Shown here piece by piece: positions 8,702-16,862 of a stretch of 64,000 nucleotides of DNA. This DNA is from Flavobacteriaceae bacterium Ap0902 (lineage in GTDB: Bacteria > Bacteroidota > Bacteroidia > Flavobacteriales > Weeksellaceae). The notes beneath the pieces are model-generated. The model was not told the DNA's origin. It did not search any database and saw only the letters and a list, made by a program, of their open reading frames with translations. A program made the translations under genes and the position numbers. The stretch lies in assembly GCA_009835005.1 (NCBI GenBank), contig WTFG01000004.1, positions 124,001-188,000 on the forward strand, given 5' to 3'. Every line of letters begins with the position of its first letter. Position 1 is the first letter of the stretch.

Positions 8702-9592
8702 TTACATCCAGAAATTTCCATCCTCAAAAGGCGTATCCCACTGCAAGTTTATGTCATCTTCTGCTTCTTCTACGTTGATGTTAAATTCATTAGCCAGGTC
8801 ATTGACTAACATATCATAATCCTGCGTACTCGTATACACTCTAACTGGAATATTTACGTCTAAAATTTTCGAGTTCAAAAAGGTTGGATCAGGTTGATTA
8901 AACGCATAAGCAGAACCATCTGTTTTATATTTATCAGAATCTTCTAAATGAACTAATATTACATTTAAATCAAATTTGGTATAAATTTCATTTACAAAGA
9001 AATATCCTTTAAACCCAAGTGGATCATTATCGCGTAATACGACATCATGATTTTCATCTTTAATGTTTATATCTATAGGATCAGTATCTCTGTAGGTGTA
9101 ACCCAAAATATTATCTGCATTTTCAAACGGATTATCAGAATCAATATGGGTAGCATTCTTTGTCAAAAAGAAATGTTGGTAATGTGGTGAATTTTCTGGT
9201 GCTGCATATTCTGTGTTTAATAATTTCCCTTCACTGTCATAATAATCTATTTCTAATGCGAAATTTTGGTTTTTTAGGAATCTTATAGGGGTATCTGAAT
9301 AGGTTAAATCTCCATTCTCATCAACTTCTATGGTATATTCCTGTAATGATTTATAATATTGTACTTCTTCATTTACTGGGTTTCCGTGGAATGAAGTACC
9401 ATGTAGATGACCTACATGAAAAGTGAAAGTCACTTTAGACCAATCATAGCTTAGCTCTGGTTCAGTTTCGGCTTCTGGATCTTTTGGGGCTGGGATGGGC
9501 AAATCATCATCACTAGTACAAGATGCTAACCCAGTCATTATCAGGGCAAAAACTGCGAAAATTGCTGTTCTAAATAAATTCTCTGTTTTCAT
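8702..9592 (-). CDS. HLHG-motif surface lipoprotein, copy 2
   Basis: This is a 296-aa paralogue of the downstream lipoprotein. The lipobox is L-A-S-C, followed by TSDDD, again a surface-export type signal. Shared blocks are VTFTFHVGHLHGTSFHG, the HYQHFFLTK segment, NILGYTYRDTDP, DPLGFKGYFFVNE and a C-terminus ending in GNFWM (GNYWM in copy 1). The conserved histidines suggest binding of a transition metal. It lies 28 bp after the TonB receptor gene and 30 bp before copy 1, so all three are probably one transcript. Confidence 0.72.
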   Translation of the reverse strand: MKTENLFRTAIFAVFALIMTGLASCTSDDDLPIPAPKDPEAETEPELSYDWSKVTFTFHVGHLHGTSFHGNPVNEEVQYYKSLQEYTIEVDENGDLTYSDTPIRFLKNQNFALEIDYYDSEGKLLNTEYAAPENSPHYQHFFLTKNATHIDSDNPFENADNILGYTYRDTDPIDINIKDENHDVVLRDNDPLGFKGYFFVNEIYTKFDLNVILVHLEDSDKYKTDGSAYAFNQPDPTFLNSKILDVNIPVRVYTSTQDYDMLVNDLANEFNINVEEAEDDINLQWDTPFEDGNFWM

Positions 9593-9620
9593 AAAAAATA
9601 ATTAATGATTTATATGTTTT

Positions 9621-11690
9621 TTAAAATTGAAATTGAATGTTCATATATATACTACGACCCCTATCATGAACAAAATAGCGGTGTAGATTTAAATAGTCTT
9701 TGTATAAGGTGTTGAAAAAATTATCTACTCCTAGGCTGAACTGCAAATTTTTAGCGTCTGCTATGGGGTATTTGGTAGACCATGCTAGATTAAATAAATG
9801 GTATGCCTCTGGTATTTGGGTAGACAATTCATAAGCTGGATTATAATTTTGTTTTTGTGCAATCCAGTCATGTCCTATTTGCATCTCATTAGATTTAAAA
9901 ATTAAATAAGATGGTAGATTGATTTGAAGATGATTATGTATACGCAATGGAGAAATATTAGGCAAAGGGTTTTCTGAGTTAATTTCTTTGCCTTTAATCC
10001 AAGATAATTTATTTGTGAGTTCTAGGTTGTCTAAAATTTGAGTAAGATGGATGATATCAAAACCATAAATTAAAGCATCTTGTTGCTTAAATTGAAAAAT
10101 TGCTGCAGGACCAGAAAACAATTGTTTAAAGATGTGGGTGGGTACAGCATAAATATAGTTTTCTAATAAATTTATAAACCCTTGTATCTCTAATCTAGAC
10201 TTTCCAGTTTGAAATTGAATACTATTCATCCATTTCCATCCTTTTTCTGCTTTTAAATTTGAATTTCCTACGAAATATATGGGGATACCATGCTGCTTGC
10301 CATTGGCATATAATTCATAAGCCTCTGGGACTCGCCAGCCATAACTTAGAGAAGAATTCACTTGCCAATGTTTCTTAGCATAATCTGTCGCTAACTGTGC
10401 AGAAAAAGCAGAGAATTCTTTGTTTTCCCCATATTCTTGGCCTAAAAAGTTATATCCTCTGGCATTAAATTTAGCCCAATCATACCTTATACCCGCATTC
10501 CATGTCCAATCGTTTGATTGATAGGTATGTTGGGTATATATTGATTTTTCTTTAAAAATATAATTCGGTAATACAGGGGTGACACCAGTCCCTGGCTGAT
10601 TGTAATGTTCTTTATCTCTAATTTGTAAACCTATTATAGATTGTATTCTATAGGTTTGATAGCCAATTTCTGCATTGTAATGTTCTGATTCTAAATGCAT
10701 GTCCTGTACTGGGATGGTATGGTTACCACTTCTGCGTACATCAAATTCTTGTTTGTGATTTTTTTGGTAACTGTATTGTCCATTCACATACCAGTTGGGA
10801 GAAAACTTCCAACGGGTAGAAACGTTCATAATTTGATGTCTACTCTGTTGATGGGGCGGTCTAACTTTAAAAGAATAAGGTATGATATTCAAGGGTCTAC
10901 CTAATTCAATCCTTTCTTTAAACTCCTCTATGTTTCCTGTGAGAGCTCCAAAATAATTCCCCTGTTTTGCGCTATAATCAGAATAGAAAGTACGAATAGC
11001 TAAATTCTTATATTTATATTCTAATTCCCCTCTATAGCTTTCTAATCGGGTACCAGAATTTCCTATATTATATGCTGCGGTCTTGTAATCTCCATGCTGT
11101 GTATTGTTCGCACTCAATCTCCAGCGTAATCCTTTGAGTAAATTAGACTGTTGTTGGACTTTCAACCTGCCACCCCAGCCACCAGTATTCCCATCATAAT
11201 GAATGGTAGCGGCACCATTGATGATAGAATCACTTGGGATTTTACCCGCATTAATTTGAATAACACCGCCCAATGCATTGCTACCATATGTAACAGTTTC
11301 TGCACCTCGCAAGACGCTTAAATCATTTGCTAAATCGGGGTCAATTTCTGGAGAATGTGCATCTGCCCAATCTTGGTTTTCTAATTTTACTCCGTACACC
11401 ATATAGACTAATCTGCTACTAGAGAGTCCATCTATAATTGGCTTAGAGATATTGCTACCAGATTTTCTGACTTGCACGCCAGAAAGAGACTCCAGTTGGT
11501 GAGCCAAATCCTTGCCTGTGTTTACTTGTTGCGTTAAAGCATCAATTTCTTCTGCTTTATAAATTGATTTTTCTGGATTAATTGCTTTAACTTTAATCTT
11601 ACTCAATTGAATTATAGTGCTATCTTCTTGCCCTTGTAGCATGCCAAAAACACCTACAAACAACAATACAAGCATGCTTCTAAAATGCAT
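9621..11690 (-). CDS. TonB-dependent outer-membrane receptor, probable metal uptake
   Basis: This is an outer-membrane beta-barrel that takes up a ligand using TonB energy. The 689-aa protein has a signal peptide ending near GMLQGQ. A plug domain follows (LSGVQVRKSGSNISKPIIDG, then LSVLRGAETVTYGSNALGGV), then a long barrel ending in aromatic F-Q-F. The plug region WADAHSPEIDPDLA resembles that of ZnuD-like zinc receptors. There is no carboxypeptidase-like N-terminal domain as found in SusC proteins. Neighbours are two His-rich surface lipoproteins and a small His-rich protein, which supports metal acquisition. The specific metal is inference. Confidence 0.85.
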   Translation of the reverse strand: MHFRSMLVLLFVGVFGMLQGQEDSTIIQLSKIKVKAINPEKSIYKAEEIDALTQQVNTGKDLAHQLESLSGVQVRKSGSNISKPIIDGLSSSRLVYMVYGVKLENQDWADAHSPEIDPDLANDLSVLRGAETVTYGSNALGGVIQINAGKIPSDSIINGAATIHYDGNTGGWGGRLKVQQQSNLLKGLRWRLSANNTQHGDYKTAAYNIGNSGTRLESYRGELEYKYKNLAIRTFYSDYSAKQGNYFGALTGNIEEFKERIELGRPLNIIPYSFKVRPPHQQSRHQIMNVSTRWKFSPNWYVNGQYSYQKNHKQEFDVRRSGNHTIPVQDMHLESEHYNAEIGYQTYRIQSIIGLQIRDKEHYNQPGTGVTPVLPNYIFKEKSIYTQHTYQSNDWTWNAGIRYDWAKFNARGYNFLGQEYGENKEFSAFSAQLATDYAKKHWQVNSSLSYGWRVPEAYELYANGKQHGIPIYFVGNSNLKAEKGWKWMNSIQFQTGKSRLEIQGFINLLENYIYAVPTHIFKQLFSGPAAIFQFKQQDALIYGFDIIHLTQILDNLELTNKLSWIKGKEINSENPLPNISPLRIHNHLQINLPSYLIFKSNEMQIGHDWIAQKQNYNPAYELSTQIPEAYHLFNLAWSTKYPIADAKNLQFSLGVDNFFNTLYKDYLNLHRYFVHDRGRSIYMNIQFQF

Positions 11691-11837
11691 TACTTTTAAA
11701 TTTTAATGAATACAATAGATAATAGAGGAGAAGTGACCTAGATGACCAAATACCTAAGAATAGATATTTAAGCATAACTTTATTTTTCTTAATAGATTAT
11801 TCAATCATTATACAGGTTATTCAAAATCTACTTGAAT

Positions 11838-11881
11838 CAAAAGTAGTTTGTACTATAATCAATATAAAGTTTGCTATAATC
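11838..11881 (-). promoter_or_regulatory. Candidate promoter and repeat operator of the TonB receptor operon
   Basis: On the minus strand, 11845-11838 reads TACTTTTG, a perfect match to the Bacteroidota -7 box TAnnTTTG. Just upstream, the plus-strand octamer CTATAATC occurs twice (11853-11860 and 11874-11881), spaced 21 bp, i.e. two helical turns. This would suit a dimeric repressor sitting over the -33 region. The leader to the receptor ATG would be about 140 nt. The whole 297-bp gap holds no gene I can support. Confidence 0.4.
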
Positions 11882-11987
11882 TTAAATCATCCCAATATTT
11901 GGAAAAAAAGTTATGAATTAGGTTTCATGATAAACCCTATCAACTTTTATTCAAAAAGAAAAATAATCACTTCCGTTGGCTGTGGAA

Positions 11988-12359
11988 TTATGCCATGAAT
12001 GGAGGTGGGCGAGAGGTGAATAAGTGCGTATAACTGCTGCTATACTGTTTTACTCGTAAAAAAATAGGCTGGTTAATGGCTAATTCTATTTTTTGCTTAA
12101 TTTCAAACTGTAGTTTGCCTGTAGTGATCTGCGGCATAAAGTTCAAAAAGTGACCATCACACACATCATGTAAATTCTGATTACTGATATGAGAACAAAA
12201 AGAATGACAATCTGAATGGTCATCATCCAAACTTAAATTATTTTCTATATGATGATGATGTGTAAAATGATTAATAGTCGCAGCCAATTCCGCCACATTA
12301 ATCATGATGATCAACATAGCTAGTAGTGTAGAAATAATATTTCTTGTGACTTGACTCAA
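11988..12359 (-). CDS. Small His-rich exported or membrane protein
   Basis: This 123-aa protein has one N-terminal hydrophobic segment (residues ~8-27) followed by HFTHHHHIENNLSLDDDHSD and CHSFCSHI, a run of histidines, aspartates and two cysteines. It also contains HDVCDGHF and a C-terminus with RPPPF. Proteins of this build are often found upstream of metal-related TonB receptors in Bacteroidota. It is the first gene of the minus-strand metal locus, 297 bp before the receptor, so it may have its own transcript. I infer a metal sensor, buffer or transfer role. Confidence 0.6.
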   Translation of the reverse strand: MSQVTRNIISTLLAMLIIMINVAELAATINHFTHHHHIENNLSLDDDHSDCHSFCSHISNQNLHDVCDGHFLNFMPQITTGKLQFEIKQKIELAINQPIFLRVKQYSSSYTHLFTSRPPPFMA

Positions 12360-12430
12360 AAATATAGAATTTATGCAAATGTAATTTTAAATTTCAAATA
12401 TCAATGAATAATATTTGAATTTAAAATACA

Positions 12431-12464
12431 AAAAATAACCAACGCATATAAAATGTTGCGTTGG
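12431..12464 (-). terminator. Rho-independent terminator of the OmpA-like lipoprotein gene
   Basis: The stem is CCAACGCA with TGCGTTGG (8 bp) and a 10-nt loop. On the minus strand it is followed by a T-rich tract (TTATTTTTTG). It lies about 30 bp beyond the stop at 12497. Confidence 0.75.
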
Positions 12465-12496
12465 CTAATATAAACTAAATGGGCGGTTTAAAGATT

Positions 12497-13171
12497 TTAC
12501 TTTTCAGTAATTCTAATATCCACACGTCTATTTTGTGCTTTACATAACTGCGTGTCATTCTCTGGACATACAGGATGTTCTGATCCATAACCTTCTGCTT
12601 CTAAACGATCAGCAGAAATCCCATCATTAATTATATTATTCATTACTGTTTTGGCTCTACCTTCTGATAAAGGTTGATTAATTTCTTGGCTCCCAGTATT
12701 GTCTGTGTATCCTCCAAATTTCACATGCGCATCTGGGAATGCATTTAGAATGTTTACAATATTATCTATCTGGGTAATAGAATTCGCGGTGAGACCATCA
12801 CTTCCAGTTTCAAAATAAACTCTATCCAGCGTTATCCAACCCTGTGTTTTATCTTCTTGATTCACTTCATATCCTGCATCAGCCAGCATATTGTATAATT
12901 TATTTTCTGTTGAATTCATTCCAACTTCTAATGTTTTACCATCTGGAAGCGTAATGGTAGTTAAGTCTCCAACACTATAAATAAAGTTTCCGTGCTCATC
13001 TAGCTGTGTGTTTTCTGAGGAAACTGTTTCATCTGTTTCTGTACTAGGCGCGTGTGGAGTAACCTCTGTATGGTTATCATCTGTTTCTGGTAAAACACCT
13101 TTGTTACCATTTTGATCAAACTTACAGCTAACTAAAGCTATCAGGGACAATGCAAATAATATCTTTTTCAT
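12497..13171 (-). CDS. OmpA-family peptidoglycan-binding lipoprotein
   Basis: This is a 224-aa lipoprotein (lipobox L-V-S-C) with an acidic, T/E/P-rich linker (residues ~25-60) and a C-terminal OmpA domain. The domain shows YFETGSDGLTANSITQIDNI, VKFGGYTDNTGSQEIN, LSEGRAKTV and YGSEHPVCPENDTQLCKAQN with RRVDI. OmpA domains bind the peptide of peptidoglycan and tether the outer membrane. The insertion holding two cysteines in the last loop (CPENDTQLC) may be a disulfide. It is monocistronic with its own terminator. Confidence 0.88.
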   Translation of the reverse strand: MKKILFALSLIALVSCKFDQNGNKGVLPETDDNHTEVTPHAPSTETDETVSSENTQLDEHGNFIYSVGDLTTITLPDGKTLEVGMNSTENKLYNMLADAGYEVNQEDKTQGWITLDRVYFETGSDGLTANSITQIDNIVNILNAFPDAHVKFGGYTDNTGSQEINQPLSEGRAKTVMNNIINDGISADRLEAEGYGSEHPVCPENDTQLCKAQNRRVDIRITEK

Positions 13172-13218
13172 AGTTCTTATTTTTCACGAATTTAAGGAAT
13201 GTTAAAAAGATGTAAAAA

Positions 13219-13806
13219 TCATTTGAGAAGTTTATTTTTTAAAAATTCATTCATTTGACGGATTGCGATGGCTCTATGGGATATTTTATTCTTTAGATCT
13301 CCACTAATTTTTGCAAAACTTTGATCATATCCAAGAGGTTTAAAAATGGGGTCATAGCCAAAGCCATTTTCTCCCTCTATATCATATAAAATTTCCCCAT
13401 GAATTTTTCCTTCAAAAAAATGTTTTTCTCCTTCTTCTAAAATCAAACAAATTATACAGATAAAATAAGCTCTTCTATCTTCTGTATTATTTAATTTAGA
13501 AAGCACTTTTTGAATATTATCTGCTGAATCTCCTGTTCCTGCATATCTGGCAGAATAAATGCCTGGTTCTCCACCAAGGCTAGGGATTACCAATCCAGAA
13601 TCGTCTGCAAAAAGTGATTTATTTACAGTTTTAAATATGGTATTTGCCTTAATTTCTGCATTTTCATGAAATGTATTTCCTGTTTCTTCAATATCTTCAT
13701 TATATTGAATATCAGAGAGAGATAATAGATTGAAATCTGGTAGCATTTTGTTTACTTCTATAACTTTATGCACATTGTACGTAGCAAAGATTAAATTGTT
13801 TTTCAT
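13219..13806 (-). CDS. rdgB: XTP/dITP diphosphatase (RdgB/HAM1 family)
   Basis: This enzyme hydrolyses non-canonical purine triphosphates (dITP, XTP) to monophosphates and so keeps them out of DNA. The signature blocks are all present: FATYNVHKVIEVNKML (with His-Lys where SGNxxK is usual), FADDSGLVIPSLGGEPGIYS with RYAG, GENGFGYDPIF, and KISHRAIA. I start at 13806 (195 aa, MKNNLIFAT); the open frame runs further up to 13893 but that part is not conserved and would overlap the divergent gene. Only 77 bp separate it from the acyl-CoA dehydrogenase start. Confidence 0.9.
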   Translation of the reverse strand: MKNNLIFATYNVHKVIEVNKMLPDFNLLSLSDIQYNEDIEETGNTFHENAEIKANTIFKTVNKSLFADDSGLVIPSLGGEPGIYSARYAGTGDSADNIQKVLSKLNNTEDRRAYFICIICLILEEGEKHFFEGKIHGEILYDIEGENGFGYDPIFKPLGYDQSFAKISGDLKNKISHRAIAIRQMNEFLKNKLLK

Positions 13807-13847
13807 TTTAATATTTAAAAAGTTCAGCCCAATAGACAAGGATTTAT

Positions 13848-13855
13848 TATATTTG
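13848..13855 (+). promoter_or_regulatory. -7 promoter box of the acyl-CoA dehydrogenase gene
   Basis: The sequence TATATTTG matches TAnnTTTG perfectly and lies 28 bp before the ATG at 13884. The -33 element is weak (no TTG at the usual 19-20 bp spacing). Confidence 0.5.
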
Positions 13856-13883
13856 ATTGCAAAATTAAAAGAATATAATAAAT

Positions 13884-15023
13884 ATGTATACACCTAACGA
13901 ATCTCAAAAAATTATTGTTGATGCAGTAAAGACATTTTCAGAGCAACACATTCGCCCCAATATCATGGAATGGGATGAGGCTCAACACTTCCCAGTAGAA
14001 TTATTTCATCAATTGGGAGAAATGGGACTTATGGGTGTTTTAGTGCCAGAAGAATATGGTGGTGCAGGGCTTAATTATTTTGATTATGTTAGAATTATAG
14101 ATGAAATTTCACAAGTGGATCCTTCCATTGGTCTTTCCGTTGCGGCGCATAACTCTCTTTGCACCAATCATATATTAATGTTTGCCAACGAAGAGCAGAA
14201 GAAAAGGTGGATTCCAGATTTGGCTTCTGGTAAAGTAATAGGTGCGTGGGGGCTCACAGAACATAATACAGGTAGTGATGCTGGAGGTATGAATACAACA
14301 GCGGTAAAAGATGGAGAAGATTGGGTGATTAATGGAGCCAAAAATTTTATCACACATGCTATATCTGGTGATACAGCTGTGGTCATGACTAGAACAGGAG
14401 AAAAAGGTACAAGAAATAATGCTACGGCATTTGTGCTAGAAAAAGGAATGGAAGGTTTTACCTCTGGAAGAAAAGAGAATAAACTAGGTATGCGTGCTTC
14501 TGAAACAGCAGAGTTAATTTTTGATAATGTTCGTGTACCAGATAGTCATAGATTGGGAGAAGTAGGAGAAGGTTTCAAACAAGCGTTAACCGTTTTAGAT
14601 GGAGGTAGAATCTCCATTGCGGCATTATCTCTAGGCATTGCAAAAGGAGCTTATAATGCAGCGAAGAAATATGCCAAAGAAAGAGTTCAATTTAATCAAC
14701 CGATTGCGAATTTCCAAGCAATTAATTTCAAATTAGCAGACATGGCCACCAAGATTCATGCTTCTGAATTGATGATTCTTAGAGCGTGTGAATTAAAAGA
14801 GAATAAAGAAAAAATGACTACAGAAGGAGCCATGGCCAAAATGTATGCTTCTGAGGCTTGTGTGGAAATCGCAACAGATGCGGTGCAAATTTTTGGTGGA
14901 TACGGGTATACTAAAGATTTCCCTGCAGAGAAGTATTATCGCGACTCAAAACTTTGTACGATTGGAGAAGGAACTACAGAAATTCAAAAATTAGTAATCG
15001 CTAGAAATATTTTAAAAGACTAA
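13884..15023 (+). CDS. Acyl-CoA dehydrogenase
   Basis: This FAD enzyme introduces a trans-2,3 double bond into acyl-CoAs and passes electrons to EtfAB, which this window also encodes. The 379-aa protein has the usual three domains: the N-terminal helical part (MGVLVPEEYGGAGLNYFDYV), the middle strand domain (GAWGLTEHNTGSDAGGMNTT, and the flavin-contact WVINGAKNFITHA), and the C-terminal helical part (QIFGGYGYTKDFPAEKYYRD). The glutamate in IGEGTTEIQ (E362) is the likely catalytic base. Whether it serves short-chain fatty acid or branched-chain amino acid breakdown cannot be told from sequence alone. Confidence 0.93.
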   Translation: MYTPNESQKIIVDAVKTFSEQHIRPNIMEWDEAQHFPVELFHQLGEMGLMGVLVPEEYGGAGLNYFDYVRIIDEISQVDPSIGLSVAAHNSLCTNHILMFANEEQKKRWIPDLASGKVIGAWGLTEHNTGSDAGGMNTTAVKDGEDWVINGAKNFITHAISGDTAVVMTRTGEKGTRNNATAFVLEKGMEGFTSGRKENKLGMRASETAELIFDNVRVPDSHRLGEVGEGFKQALTVLDGGRISIAALSLGIAKGAYNAAKKYAKERVQFNQPIANFQAINFKLADMATKIHASELMILRACELKENKEKMTTEGAMAKMYASEACVEIATDAVQIFGGYGYTKDFPAEKYYRDSKLCTIGEGTTEIQKLVIARNILKD

Positions 15024-15082
15024 AAGTTTTTTAAGTCTAAGATATTATACGACAGGTAAAGCCGATTCAAAATACCGTTTTT

Positions 15083-15161
15083 GTCATCCTGAATCAATTC
15101 AGGGTCTCATAATAAACTGGTTAATAAATGATTAAGATTCTGAATCAAGTTCAGAATAACT
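15083..15161. repeat. REP-like inverted pair of palindromic units
   Basis: Two related palindromic units face each other. The first contains CCTGAATCAATTCAGG (15088-15103, perfect 7-bp arms), preceded by GTCAT and followed by GTCTCA. The second contains ATTCTGAA-TCAAG-TTCAGAAT (15137-15157, perfect 8-bp arms), which read on the other strand resembles the first unit (GTTATTCTGAACTTG...). The unit resembles a palindromic repeat I know as widespread between flavobacterial genes. It fills the gap between the convergent acyl-CoA dehydrogenase and acyltransferase genes and may double as a terminator. Confidence 0.7.
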
Positions 15162-15214
15162 AGTTTTTTAAGGTTTTGAGACGGCTACCTTTTTATTCAT
15201 AAACTTTGTTTTAC

Positions 15215-16009
15215 TTAAAAGAAAGTCTCATTTTCACTTTCTCTTTGCTCTATTTGAGACACAATATCAAATTCTTCTGATTGCTCAATAGCATCCATGA
15301 TTTTCTTGAGTAAATCACCTTTATTTTCATTTTCATAATCAATCTCTAGTGGAGCTTTAAATTTCATAGATTGTTCTACACCCGTTTTTTTGACGATAAG
15401 CCCTTTTTTATCAAAAGATCTTCTAAAACCATCTATCACAACAGGGACTACAATGGGTTTTTCTTCTAAAATGATATGCGCAGTACCTCTTCTTCCTGGG
15501 GCAAATGCTTTGGTGGTACCTTGTGGGAAAGTGATTACCCAACCCACATCAAGTGCTTTTTTGATATTATTAACCTCTTTTAAATCTACTCTTCTATTGA
15601 CTTTTTTACCGTTGGCTCTCCATGTTCTTTTCACGGTAATAGCCCCCGTATAAGCAAACATTTTGGCCAAAAATCCCTTATTCATAGTCTCCTCGGCCGC
15701 CACGTAATACATGTCTACTTTTGGATTCAATAGATAAATTGGGTTGTTTATATGATCTTCAAAACCATTATTAACGCTGCAAATCACATGATACATGGCA
15801 AAAACGTCAGCAAAATATGTTTGATGATTTGATACAAATAGAACATTGGTGTCTGGAAGATCTTTAATATATTCAGTTCCAGAGATGTTAAGTTTATTAA
15901 ATCCATTATACCTTCTGTATGATACAATACCGAATATGAAAATAAATATACGTTTTATGAAGTACCAATGTCCAAAGGCATCAAAAAAAATTGATTTAAT
16001 CTTAGTCAA
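15215..16009 (-). CDS. 1-acyl-sn-glycerol-3-phosphate acyltransferase (PlsC family)
   Basis: This membrane-associated enzyme acylates lysophosphatidate or a related lysolipid. The 264-aa protein has an N-terminal hydrophobic region, the acceptor block VSNHQTYFADVFAMY, KRTWR, the FPQGTT motif (equivalent of FPEGTR) and VPVVIDGFRRSF. The catalytic motif is unusual: between His and Asp there are five residues (H-QTYFA-D) rather than the canonical four, and the Glu of FPEGT is Gln. Both may be a flavobacterial subfamily trait. It lies 18 bp from the NUDIX gene on the same strand. Confidence 0.82.
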   Translation of the reverse strand: MTKIKSIFFDAFGHWYFIKRIFIFIFGIVSYRRYNGFNKLNISGTEYIKDLPDTNVLFVSNHQTYFADVFAMYHVICSVNNGFEDHINNPIYLLNPKVDMYYVAAEETMNKGFLAKMFAYTGAITVKRTWRANGKKVNRRVDLKEVNNIKKALDVGWVITFPQGTTKAFAPGRRGTAHIILEEKPIVVPVVIDGFRRSFDKKGLIVKKTGVEQSMKFKAPLEIDYENENKGDLLKKIMDAIEQSEEFDIVSQIEQRESENETFF

Positions 16010-16027
16010 ATTTTGAGTTTTATATGT

Positions 16028-16690
16028 TTACAAATTTAATGATTTTTTAATGAAAACATAATATTCACTTAACATCATAGCAGATGCTCCCCAAATTTTG
16101 AGACCATTGGATAATAAATAGGCAGGAACATTTTTAATTTCTCCAGCCTTATCAATTTCCATCGAAACAACTTTAGCGTCCAGAATAAAATCAGCCAAAT
16201 TAACATGGAATATATCCTGAACTTCCTGATCGCAGGGAATAAAGTTTGGTTCCTTATCTGTGATTCCCACAAATGGATGTACTATGAAATTACTAGGGGG
16301 TATGTATAATTCTGTTAATTGTCCTAAAACTTCTATTTCATCTGGGTTAGCATTTACCTCTTCTCTGCTTTCCCTTAACGCTGTAGTGGCTAGATCGATA
16401 TCTTCTTCTTCTACTTTGCCGCCAGGAAACCCAATTTGATTGGAATGTACACCCTTATACGTATTTCTTAAAATCACGGGGAAATACCATTCTCCTTTAT
16501 ATGGATATAATAATATTAAAATGGCCGCAACTCTGGGTTCTTTGATATTATTTAATTGATTTTCTCTTATAAGTTTTGCTCTATAGGGTGGGGCAAGTTC
16601 TAGTTGTGCCTGTACGCCAGGGAGTGAATTAAAATTAAAAGCGTTTTTTAAATCTGTATAGTTTAAATTATTTATATCTGATTTTGTCAT
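16028..16690 (-). CDS. NUDIX hydrolase, CoA pyrophosphatase-like
   Basis: The NUDIX box is clear: GFPGGKVEEEDIDLATTALR followed by ESREEVNA (residues ~100-128). The arrangement of RVAAILILLYP, NTYKGVHSNQIGFPGG and the following LYIPPSNFIVHPFVG is that of the NudL/CoA diphosphatase subgroup. That subgroup cleaves CoA or acyl-CoA derivatives into phosphopantetheine and 3',5'-ADP. It is 220 aa and cytosolic. The co-directional acyltransferase behind it would use acyl donors, so the pairing fits lipid metabolism. The substrate is inferred from the subgroup. Confidence 0.85.
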   Translation of the reverse strand: MTKSDINNLNYTDLKNAFNFNSLPGVQAQLELAPPYRAKLIRENQLNNIKEPRVAAILILLYPYKGEWYFPVILRNTYKGVHSNQIGFPGGKVEEEDIDLATTALRESREEVNANPDEIEVLGQLTELYIPPSNFIVHPFVGITDKEPNFIPCDQEVQDIFHVNLADFILDAKVVSMEIDKAGEIKNVPAYLLSNGLKIWGASAMMLSEYYVFIKKSLNL

Positions 16691-16815
16691 CCTATTTTCA
16701 TAATTAATTGTTTAAATTTACGAAATGATTTGATTCCAAATTAAATTTCTATTATTAAATATTCATTCACAATTAATTATAGTTTTAAATCAATTTTATT
16801 TTGAAAATTTATATC

Positions 16816-16852
16816 AATTTAAATAGTTGCTATTTAAATTATTGTAAATTTG
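16816..16852 (+). promoter_or_regulatory. Perfect inverted repeat plus -7 box before the glucosyltransferase gene
   Basis: AATTTAAATAG (16816-16826) and CTATTTAAATT (16830-16840) form a perfect 11-bp inverted repeat around a central TTG. Five bases later stands TAAATTTG (16845-16852), a perfect TAnnTTTG box 10 bp before the ATG. The TTG could be the -33 element, but the 15-bp spacer is short. A repressor bound to the repeat would cover the promoter; this is inference in an AT-rich stretch. Confidence 0.45.
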
Positions 16853-16862
16853 AAATTTTATC

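Noticed and set aside
13807-13893. 29-codon extension of the rdgB frame
   Set aside because: Not conserved in the family and it would overlap the divergent acyl-CoA dehydrogenase start and its promoter box.
14168-14386. Minus-strand open frame inside the acyl-CoA dehydrogenase gene
   Set aside because: It lies wholly within conserved dehydrogenase sequence and has no recognisable protein features.
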